Shown: positions 1 to 5,819 of the stretch, in pieces
Layout: each line of letters begins with the position of its first letter
How positions within the stretch are numbered: position 1 is the stretch's first letter
From: an uncultured Caulobacterales bacterium
GTDB lineage: Bacteria > Pseudomonadota > Alphaproteobacteria > Caulobacterales > Maricaulaceae
DNA length: 6,794 nucleotides
NCBI GenBank assembly: GCA_938007945.1
Contig: CALLME010000206.1
Location: forward strand, 1 to 6,794
Reading direction: 5' to 3'
Notes under the pieces: generated by a model
What the model was told of the DNA's origin: nothing
What the model saw: only the letters and a program-made list of their open reading frames with translations
Database searches by the model: none
Made by a program: the position numbers and the translations under genes

Positions 1-1682
1 TCAACACCACCGCGTACGGCGTCTTGGAAACCACCAAAGGCGGCTTGGCCAGGTACAAACGCACCGAGTGCTGGTACAAAGCATTGTGTACCAAAAATCT
101 GCGGGACACCCGCTGGGAATGCGAGCGGATTAGCGAAAGGCGCACCTGTATTCGGGTCAATACAGCTTTGTGAGAATGCCCCGAAATTAGACGCAAGTTG
201 TGACGCAAAAATGATATTACGACCGTCTTCTCCGTTGAGCGACAGATTGCCAAACACATCATTATTATCTTGACGTCCAGATACGTTTTTCTTGTCTTTT
301 GTGTAGTTCAAGCCAAACGTTGCCGTGAGGCGGTCTGTCGGCTTAAAATCAACTTGACCAAACAACGAGTAAGCTTCGTCGTCTTGCTCAAACATTTCAT
401 TGATAAGCGTATCATCAGCAAAGAAAGTGCCGCGCTGCAACATAAGCGCGTCTTCGACGCCGTTGAGTGTAGCCGCGCCACCTGCCAACAAATCAATATA
501 ACGGCGTGTATCATCACCATAAACGATACCTGAGTTTTGCTCAATCGTCTCGTTGAAATAGTAAGCGCCAAGTAGAAGGTCAAATTGCTCATTGATCGCC
601 GTGTCGAGACGCAATTCTTGCGTAAACGTTCTGATGTCGACTTCTTGGAATACATTTTTCAAGAACTCGAGAGAGTTGTAGTCAGAGTCTGAGACGTAAT
701 CAGAGTCATTGGCACGATAGGCAGTGATCGAAGTGATGTTAAGGTCACCGAGGCCGAATTTACCTTCAAGTGAAATACCGCGATCTTTAATCTCATTCTG
801 TGAATTACTGTTAGCAAATGTCTCATATGAGAATTGATTGTCCGAAGAGGGCTGATCACCACCAAGCGAGCGAATGATATCACCAACATTTGGTTGGCCT
901 GGCGCAAATGGTCCATCAATAATAACGCCTGTACCACAACAGTTCTCATCGATTTGACTTTGATCAAGGATGAGACGGAATTCTACGTTATCAGAGGGCT
1001 GCCAAAGAGCTTGGCCGCGCAGATTGTACCGGTCGATTTCGTTAAAGTCGTCTGCTTCTGCAAGGTTTTCGAAATAACCATCACGTTTCTGAACGCCTGC
1101 ACCCAAGCTAACAGCAAGATCATCTGACAACCCTGTTGTAAAATAGCCTTTGCCGTAAACTTGGCTAAAGCGGCCAAGGCCCGCCTCTACATAACCATTC
1201 GTATCAAAATCTGGCTTGGCTGTGACAACACTGACAACACCCGCAGAGGCGTTTTTACCAAAAAGCGTAGACTGAGGGCCTGATAGCACTTCGATGCGCT
1301 CTAGCTTTGGGAGGTCACCAATCTGCGCGGCTGCACGTGAACGGTACACACCGTCAATAAACACGCCTACCGCTGGCTCAATACCGATATTATTACCGCC
1401 ATTACCGAAACCACGAATGGAGAGGCTTGTATTGGCTGAGTTTTGAAGCTGCGAGACGCGGAATGTCGGCACGACAGACTGCAAATCTTTGATATCGAGA
1501 ATTTGCGCTTTCTCAATCACGTCTGCTGATGTCACGGTCACAGCAACAGGAATTTCTTGCAGCGTTTGTGAACGTTTGGTCGCTGTGACGATGATTTCGT
1601 CTTCAATTTGAGCCATAGCAGGTGCGGCCATCGCGCCAGTCATGATAACTGAGGTTGAGAGTAGGAAGGATTTTTTGAACAT
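1..1682 (-). CDS. TonB-dependent outer-membrane receptor, N-terminal 560 residues (3' end beyond the window)
   Basis: The minus strand reads without a stop from ATG at 1682 down to the left edge, so the C-terminal barrel strands and stop are missing. Residues 1-24 form a Sec signal peptide (MFKK, hydrophobic core, AMA cleavage before Q25). DEIIVTATKR (28-37) is a TonB-box-like segment. Residues 38-157 form the plug domain, with SIRGFG (88-93), FIDGVYR (108-114) and the LERIEVLSGPQ...GKNAS block (127-146). The barrel starts near residue 160. Such receptors take scarce substrates across the outer membrane using TonB-ExbBD energy. The subtype is common in sphingomonads and Hyphomonadaceae; its substrate cannot be told from sequence. 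An adjacent pair C248-C249 and a second pair C507/C534 could form disulfides in extracellular loops. AAAGGA and GGGG lie 6-17 nt upstream of the ATG. The gene is divergent from rluD. Family call is very secure, substrate unknown. Confidence 0.95.
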   Translation of the reverse strand, partial: MFKKSFLLSTSVIMTGAMAAPAMAQIEDEIIVTATKRSQTLQEIPVAVTVTSADVIEKAQILDIKDLQSVVPTFRVSQLQNSANTSLSIRGFGNGGNNIGIEPAVGVFIDGVYRSRAAAQIGDLPKLERIEVLSGPQSTLFGKNASAGVVSVVTAKPDFDTNGYVEAGLGRFSQVYGKGYFTTGLSDDLAVSLGAGVQKRDGYFENLAEADDFNEIDRYNLRGQALWQPSDNVEFRLILDQSQIDENCCGTGVIIDGPFAPGQPNVGDIIRSLGGDQPSSDNQFSYETFANSNSQNEIKDRGISLEGKFGLGDLNITSITAYRANDSDYVSDSDYNSLEFLKNVFQEVDIRTFTQELRLDTAINEQFDLLLGAYYFNETIEQNSGIVYGDDTRRYIDLLAGGAATLNGVEDALMLQRGTFFADDTLINEMFEQDDEAYSLFGQVDFKPTDRLTATFGLNYTKDKKNVSGRQDNNDVFGNLSLNGEDGRNIIFASQLASNFGAFSQSCIDPNTGAPFANPLAFPAGVPQIFGTQCFVPALGAFVPGQAAFGGFQDAVRGGV

Positions 1683-1742
1683 ATTTTCCCCGGTCCTTTT
1701 CAAAGGTTGGTGTGAACATTCCGAAATCGAGTGCTTCGGTTA

Positions 1743-1770
1743 TGCATATAGTTGCATGGCTAGCCTGCAA
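1743..1770 (-). promoter_or_regulatory. possible promoter of the TonB receptor gene
   Basis: On the minus strand a TTGCAG hexamer (1770-1765) is followed after 16 nt by TATGCA (1748-1743), about 60 nt before the receptor ATG. This is a partial match to the sigma-70 -35/-10 pattern. The -10 lies in the palindrome TATGCATA. No Fur-box-like sequence was recognised. It is a weak motif match only. Confidence 0.25.
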
Positions 1771-1822
1771 ATTTGTCGCGCGCAAGAGATTCTACGCAGC
1801 ACTGTGATATTCGCGCATTTAT

Positions 1823-1851
1823 GTGACAAATAGGCCACTGACAGCGCTAGA
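1823..1851 (+). promoter_or_regulatory. possible promoter of rluD
   Basis: GTGACA (1823-1828) matches the -35 consensus at five of six positions. After 17 nt it is followed by GCTAGA (1846-1851), which fits the start of the GCTANAWC -10 element described for the Caulobacter housekeeping sigma factor, though it fits classic TATAAT poorly. Transcription would begin near 1858, leaving a leader of about 65 nt that includes the short upstream ORF. Motif-level evidence only. Confidence 0.3.
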
Positions 1852-1875
1852 CAATTTAAAGCAAATCTTCAAATC

Positions 1876-1906
1876 GGAGTGTACAATGCGTGACATCACG
1901 TGTTGA
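1876..1906 (+). promoter_or_regulatory. short upstream ORF (6 codons) with strong ribosome binding site in the rluD leader
   Basis: GGAG (1876-1879) stands 6 nt before an ATG at 1886 that opens a six-codon reading frame, MRDITC, ending at TGA 1904-1906. The ATG is in the same frame as the rluD start at 1925. TGA 1904 and TAA 1913 lie between them, so it cannot be an extended rluD start. The annotated rluD ATG has only a weak Shine-Dalgarno. Ribosomes ending at 1906 would be 18 nt from the rluD start, so termination-reinitiation coupling is possible. It may also be chance. Confidence 0.3.
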
Positions 1907-1924
1907 GCCGACTAAAGCGGCCCC

Positions 1925-3004
1925 ATGAGTGAGAATAATGACATTAAAACGCACGCTTCGCCGACAGGTACATGGCTTGCGCAGGTCGCAAATGAGCCTG
2001 ATATGGGCGAGCGGATGGATAAGTGGATTGCAGGCTGGACGGGCTTGTCACGCGGGCGCGTCCTAGAGCTTGTCGCGCAGGGCGATGTGCGCGCCGATGG
2101 CAATGTGGTGAGCAAACCGTCGCTTAAAATTCAGCCCGGTATTGAATACGCCGTTTTTGTCCCACCTCCGCGCGACGACATTCCAAAGCCTGAAAACATC
2201 TCGCTTGATATTCTTTTTGAGGATGACTGGCTGATAGTGGTCAATAAGCCTTCAGGCATGACAGTTCATCCCGCGCCAGGCTCGCGCACGGGCACGCTTG
2301 TTCATGCCTTGCTTTATCACTGCAAGGACACGCTCTCTGGCATAAGCGGCGTAATGCGCCCTGGTATCGTTCACCGTATCGATAAAGATACCAGCGGAGT
2401 TATGGTTGTTGCGAAAAACGACCATGCCCACCGCTATCTCTCCAAGCAATTTGCCAAGCACACAATTGAACGCGTTTATGTTTGCTTTGCGCGGGGCGGG
2501 CCAAAGCCACGCCAAGGCACGATTGAATCGCGCCTCGCCCGCAGCCAACATGACCGCAAAAAAATCGCTGTCGTGCGTGGGACCGTCGGCAATATTTATG
2601 CCTCAGATCACGGTCGCCATGCTGTCACGCATTACAAACAAATAAAAGGTTATGGTCAGCAGCCTCACGCTGCGCTTGGTACACCACAAGTCAGCCGCAT
2701 AGAATGCCGATTAGAGACGGGACGCACGCACCAAATTCGCGTGCATCTCGCGCATATTGGCTGCCCGCTTCTTGGCGACCCGCTTTACGGCAAACAACGG
2801 GCTTTCTTGACAACAAAAAACCCAAATGAGCTAGCTGTGCGAGAAGCACTTTCAGGATTTAAGCGCCAAGCGCTTCATGCGGCACGGCTCGGCTTTATTC
2901 ACCCACATACGAAAGAAGAGCTCACGTTTGATAGTGAACTCCCCAAAGATATGCTAAACCTAGAGCGCACTTTTCTTGGTCTCGATAAGAATATTGAGGC
3001 TTAA
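1925..3004 (+). CDS. rluD: RluA/RluD-family 23S rRNA pseudouridine synthase
   Basis: This complete 359-residue cytoplasmic enzyme isomerises uridine to pseudouridine in large-subunit rRNA. RluD of E. coli acts at helix 69 (positions 1911, 1915 and 1917). An S4 RNA-binding domain spans roughly residues 28-80 (ERMDKWIAG...LSRGRVLELVAQGDVRADG). The catalytic domain follows: a VNKPSGMTVHP strand (106-116), the catalytic motif HRIDKDTSG (150-158) with the presumed nucleophile D153, and the C-terminal ETGRTHQIRVHLAHIG...GDPLYG block (264-289). An S4 domain, the HR(L/I)DKDTSG form and this length favour RluD over RluA or RluC, but the exact site is inferred. The start at 1925 is the only reasonable one, because in-frame stops lie at 1904 and 1913. 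About 25 residues precede the S4 domain, typical of the somewhat longer alphaproteobacterial versions. It converges with the xylanase gene across 20 nt, with no visible intrinsic terminator. Confidence 0.93.
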   Translation: MSENNDIKTHASPTGTWLAQVANEPDMGERMDKWIAGWTGLSRGRVLELVAQGDVRADGNVVSKPSLKIQPGIEYAVFVPPPRDDIPKPENISLDILFEDDWLIVVNKPSGMTVHPAPGSRTGTLVHALLYHCKDTLSGISGVMRPGIVHRIDKDTSGVMVVAKNDHAHRYLSKQFAKHTIERVYVCFARGGPKPRQGTIESRLARSQHDRKKIAVVRGTVGNIYASDHGRHAVTHYKQIKGYGQQPHAALGTPQVSRIECRLETGRTHQIRVHLAHIGCPLLGDPLYGKQRAFLTTKNPNELAVREALSGFKRQALHAARLGFIHPHTKEELTFDSELPKDMLNLERTFLGLDKNIEA

Positions 3005-3024
3005 AATATAGTGCTAAGGCTTTA

Positions 3025-4224
3025 TTAAATCTGGTAATTTTGATCAATAATTGCTCGCAAGGCAGGTTTGGCCTCGCCCGCACGGTTAAGAAGTAGCGGG
3101 TAATTTGTCCGCGTAACCGGCGCAAAGTTCAGCCAGCTATCATTATCGCGCACACCCCAGACATTTACAGACTCAACCGTAGACCGATTCACGAGACCAT
3201 TAAACAAGTCGCGCAATAGGCGTGCCTGCGCCGCAAGCGACTCTGGCGGCGGAGTTGGGCCGATATCTGGCTGACATCCCGTGCCAGATTGCCAACACTC
3301 TCCCGAGTTTTGATAGAAATTCACATCAAGCTCTGTCACGTGATTGACGAGCCCCGCAAATTCATTCGTGACGGTATCAATTGCGGCTAAGGCTGTCGAA
3401 GCCTCTGTATCAAGTTGTAAGTGGAATTGGTGTCCCACACCATCAATGGGGATGCCGCGCTGTAACAAACGACGCACGATTTCCATCGTCCAATTCATCT
3501 TAAACGTATTTTCCGTCTCGTAATCGCTAAGGAATAACTGTGCGCTCGGATCAGCGGCGCGCGCCGCGAGAAACGCCCAGTCGATGTAATCTGCGCCGCC
3601 GGTCGCCTCAAACCAACGTGAGCGACGATCTGGGCCGATACCGTTATCGCCGTTGAAAATATCAACAGAAGTCACTTCATTGACCACGTCCCAAACCGTG
3701 ATGCGACCTGCAAAATGCCGCATAACGGTCGTAATGTAATTCTCAAGCCGCGCGCGAATTTGCGAAGGCGTACCTTGATAGAAATAATCAGGTGTTGCTT
3801 CATGCCAAAGAAGCGCATGCCCCCTCACAGTCATATTATTGTCTAGCGCCCAATCGACAACACGATCTGCGGGGCCGAAATTAAAGACGCCTTCTGATGG
3901 AGAAATCTGGTCAGCCTTTAGCTCATATTCCGGCGTAACAACGTTAAACTGCTCGCGCGCCAAACGGGCCGAGAGGTCATTGGAGTTAATTTGCTCCGCC
4001 GTGACGGCCGTGCCCATGGAGAAATTATTGCGGAACGTGTCGCGCAGCAGACCGTCTGTCAGTGTAAAATCTGATGTTGGAGGAGGAGGCGGAGGTGGCG
4101 GTGGCGGCGTGGTTGCATCGGGCGTTACTGGCGCAGAACGTGATGCTCCGCCGCAAGCAGACGTCATGAGCGCAGCGGCACCCGCCAAAAGCTTTAATCT
4201 TTGTCTCGCTGTGATATCTACCAT
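3025..4224 (-). CDS. GH10 endo-1,4-beta-xylanase-like lipoprotein
   Basis: The 399-residue product is a secreted glycoside hydrolase family 10 enzyme, expected to cleave internal beta-1,4 xylosidic bonds with retention. Residues 1-23 are a signal sequence ending in MTSAC, a loose lipobox making C24 the likely lipidated residue; G25 at +2 is compatible with outer-membrane sorting. RQRLKLLAG (7-15) resembles a degenerate Tat motif. A low-complexity linker with ten consecutive prolines (40-49) leads to the catalytic domain (about 55-399). It contains GHALLWH (135-141), WDVVNE with acid/base E183, DGVGHQFHL (261-269), VTELDV with nucleophile E298, and VWGVRDNDSW (355-364). The conserved E-N-x-x-K segment reads E99-Y100-E-L-K103, and the usual WHSQ reads WHEA, so the -2 sugar site is altered. 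C310 and C317 bracket an extra loop after the nucleophile. The start is supported by AGGA about 9 nt upstream. Family assignment is secure; exact substrate is less so. Confidence 0.93.
   Translation of the reverse strand: MVDITARQRLKLLAGAAALMTSACGGASRSAPVTPDATTPPPPPPPPPPTSDFTLTDGLLRDTFRNNFSMGTAVTAEQINSNDLSARLAREQFNVVTPEYELKADQISPSEGVFNFGPADRVVDWALDNNMTVRGHALLWHEATPDYFYQGTPSQIRARLENYITTVMRHFAGRITVWDVVNEVTSVDIFNGDNGIGPDRRSRWFEATGGADYIDWAFLAARAADPSAQLFLSDYETENTFKMNWTMEIVRRLLQRGIPIDGVGHQFHLQLDTEASTALAAIDTVTNEFAGLVNHVTELDVNFYQNSGECWQSGTGCQPDIGPTPPPESLAAQARLLRDLFNGLVNRSTVESVNVWGVRDNDSWLNFAPVTRTNYPLLLNRAGEAKPALRAIIDQNYQI
4078..4107 (-). repeat. CCN simple repeat encoding a ten-proline tether
   Basis: Thirty bases on the minus strand are ten consecutive proline codons (CCG, CCA and CCT mixed) between the lipoprotein signal and the GH10 domain. 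Mixed third positions argue for selection on the proline tract rather than recent slippage. Runs of proline stall ribosomes and normally need elongation factor P. Confidence 0.9.
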
Positions 4225-4320
4225 GGGGCTATCCTATCCGTTTAGATGTGTCGCTTCTAAGCTGATAAAATTTACAACTCTTAAATTTATATGGTGAAAA
4301 CGACTCCCCCACTCCTTACA
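4225..4320 (-). promoter_or_regulatory. leader and probable promoter region of the xylanase gene
   Basis: This half of the divergent spacer holds a strongly AT-rich tract (about 4264-4297) placed 40-75 nt before the xylanase ATG, where a promoter is expected. The best hexamer pair on the minus strand is TTTTCA (4300-4295) and TGTAAA (4276-4271) with an 18-nt spacer, each matching four of six consensus positions. AGGA about 9 nt before the ATG is the ribosome binding site. No operator matching a known xylose repressor was recognised. Confidence 0.3.
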
Positions 4321-4345
4321 AAATTGATGCCAAATGCGGCATATG

Positions 4346-4390
4346 AAGAGCTTTTTAGCACAGTCAAATGCAGAAAGACGCTAAGCTCTT
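4346..4390. repeat. interrupted inverted repeat upstream of the amidohydrolase operon
   Basis: AAGAGCTTTTTAGC (4346-4359) and GCTAAGCTCTT (4380-4390) are inverted complements over 11 bp, apart from a three-T bulge in the left arm, and are separated by a 20-nt loop. The repeat lies 34-78 nt before the amidohydrolase start and overlaps the candidate -35 element. It could be a regulator binding site or, if transcribed, a hairpin. A smaller perfect repeat, ATGCC/GGCAT with a 6-nt loop, lies just upstream at 4327-4341. There is no T-run making it a terminator for either flanking gene. Confidence 0.45.
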
Positions 4391-4417
4391 GCTCTCGCTT
4401 TTCGGTCGTGATTTAAA
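4389..4417 (+). promoter_or_regulatory. possible promoter of the amidohydrolase operon
   Basis: TTGCTC (4389-4394) and TTTAAA (4412-4417) are separated by 17 nt. Matches to consensus are only three and four of six. If real, transcription would start at about 4424, which is the A of the start codon, giving a leaderless mRNA. This agrees with the absence of a Shine-Dalgarno sequence before that ATG. Confidence 0.25.
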
Positions 4418-4423
4418 AGCGTC

Positions 4424-5818
4424 ATGAAATTTAGAAGAATCGCGCTTCTCAGCGCCGCCGTTTTAGCTCTCGCGAGCTGTGACAGCACGGACAACAAAAC
4501 TGATAAAACTAGCACGAAAAGCGATGACAGCGTCGCTTTTGCGTCAACCTATGAACCGCTCCCCTCGCAAACGACCCTTATCACAAATGCATATATCATT
4601 GACGGCATTGGCGGCGAGATTGAGAACGGCTCAATCCTCATTAAAGACGGCCGCATTGCGGCAATTGGCGCGGACATTGACGGCGGCGACGCAGCGGCAA
4701 CTGTCGACGCGGGCGGAAAATACGTCACGCCTGGCATTATCGACATCCACTCTCACCTCGGCAACTACCCTTCACCTAGTGTGCGCGCTCATGGCGATGG
4801 TAATGAGGTAACGAGTCCGATTACCTCTGAAGTCTTTGCTGAGCACGGCGTATGGCCGCAAGACCCAGGATTTGATGAAGCCCTTGAAGGCGGCATCACC
4901 ACGCTTCACATTCTCCCGGGTTCCGCAAACCTGTTCGGCGGTCGCGGCGTGACGCTTCGAAATATCGCGGCCCGTACAGTGCAAGATATGAAATTCCCCG
5001 ACGCACCTTACACGCTTAAAATGGCGTGTGGTGAAAACCCCAAACGTGTTTATGGTAATAAAGGCGGCCCCGGCTCACGCATGGGTAATGTGGCAGGTTA
5101 CCGTGAAAACTGGATTAAAGCGTCTGAGTACAAAGCTAAGCGCGATAAAGGCGGCGATGATTTCAAACGCAACCTACAACTCGAAACGCTCGCCGATGTA
5201 CTAGACGGCAAGATTCTTGTGCAGATGCACTGCTACCGCGCGGATGAAATGGCGCAAATCCTCGATATTGCTAAAGAGTTTGACTATAAAGTTACGACGT
5301 TCCATCACGCCATTGAAGCCTATAAAATTGGCGATATCCTCAAAGAGAATGACACCTGTGCAGCGATGTGGGCGGATTGGTACGGCTTTAAAATGGAAGC
5401 CTATGACACAATTCGCGAGAATGTTCCCTTTGTTCATGCGCAAGGCGCCTGCGCGATGATCCACTCTGACGATGATTTGGGCATCCAACGCCTCAACCAA
5501 GAAGTCGCCAAAACATGGGCCGACGGCAACCGTGCGGGGCTCAACATTTCACGGGCGGATGCGTGGACATGGCTCACCTCCAACCCCGCCAGAGCGCTTG
5601 GTATTCTTGACGAAACAGGATCGCTGGAGACAGGCAAACGCGCAGACATTGTGATTTGGTCTGCGGAGCCTTTCTCGACCTATGCGCGGCCAGAGAAAGT
5701 CATGCTCGACGGCGCGCTCGTGTTTGACAAAGCGAGCGGCTTGAAACCAACCTCAGACTTCCGTCTTGGTCAGGCCTATCAGGGCCGGATTGATAAAAAC
5801 GCGACGCAGGAGAATTAA
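4424..5818 (+). CDS. lipoprotein amidohydrolase-superfamily metal hydrolase (imidazolonepropionase-like, COG1228 type)
   Basis: This complete 464-residue protein belongs to the metal-dependent amidohydrolase superfamily, which cleaves amide, cyclic amide or dipeptide bonds; the substrate is unknown. Residues 1-18 form a lipoprotein signal with lipobox LASC and lipidated C19; D20 at +2 would retain the protein in the inner membrane by the enterobacterial rule. A charged, Ser/Thr-rich linker (20-42) follows. The N-terminal beta-sandwich strand (ITNAYIIDGIGG, 53-64) leads to TPGIIDIHSHLG (102-113) with metal ligands H109 and H111. Further candidate ligands are K199 (LKMACGEN; possibly the carbamylated lysine), H269 (QMHCYR), H294 or H295 (TFHHA) and D349 (HSDDD). 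The GENPKRVYG signature (203-211) is typical of a secreted proteobacterial subgroup. The C-terminal TSNPARALGI...GSLETGKRADIVIW block (385-412) is classic for the family. No clear Shine-Dalgarno precedes the ATG, but the lipoprotein signal fixes the start. It is cotranscribed with the next gene. Confidence 0.92.
   Translation: MKFRRIALLSAAVLALASCDSTDNKTDKTSTKSDDSVAFASTYEPLPSQTTLITNAYIIDGIGGEIENGSILIKDGRIAAIGADIDGGDAAATVDAGGKYVTPGIIDIHSHLGNYPSPSVRAHGDGNEVTSPITSEVFAEHGVWPQDPGFDEALEGGITTLHILPGSANLFGGRGVTLRNIAARTVQDMKFPDAPYTLKMACGENPKRVYGNKGGPGSRMGNVAGYRENWIKASEYKAKRDKGGDDFKRNLQLETLADVLDGKILVQMHCYRADEMAQILDIAKEFDYKVTTFHHAIEAYKIGDILKENDTCAAMWADWYGFKMEAYDTIRENVPFVHAQGACAMIHSDDDLGIQRLNQEVAKTWADGNRAGLNISRADAWTWLTSNPARALGILDETGSLETGKRADIVIWSAEPFSTYARPEKVMLDGALVFDKASGLKPTSDFRLGQAYQGRIDKNATQEN
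5808..5812 (+). promoter_or_regulatory. ribosome binding site of the second amidohydrolase gene
   Basis: AGGAG sits inside the last codons of the upstream gene, 7 nt before ATG 5820. It favours that start over the in-frame ATG at 5826, which would be 13 nt away, and implies translational coupling. Confidence 0.8.
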
Positions 5819-5819
5819 G

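Noticed and set aside
308..967. Two minus-strand ORFs (308-655 and 659-967) and a plus-strand ORF (834-1127)
   Set aside because: They overlap the continuous receptor frame, which has clear plug and barrel features; the other frames show no recognisable protein motifs and are shadows.
1771..1831. ATTTGTC ... GACAAAT inverted repeat in the receptor/rluD spacer
   Set aside because: The arms are only 7 bp and 47 nt apart, which is expected by chance in AT-rich spacer DNA; no known operator was recognised.
1642..1833. Plus-strand 63-residue ORF over the receptor start and spacer
   Set aside because: It is antisense to the receptor signal peptide, has no ribosome binding site, and resembles no protein family.
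3005..3024. Intrinsic terminator between rluD and the xylanase gene
   Set aside because: The 20-nt gap has no GC-rich stem with a T-run on either strand; only scattered short AT matches are present.
3839..4297. Plus-strand 152-residue ORF with a glycine run
   Set aside because: The glycine run is the reverse complement of the xylanase proline codons; the real gene is on the minus strand.
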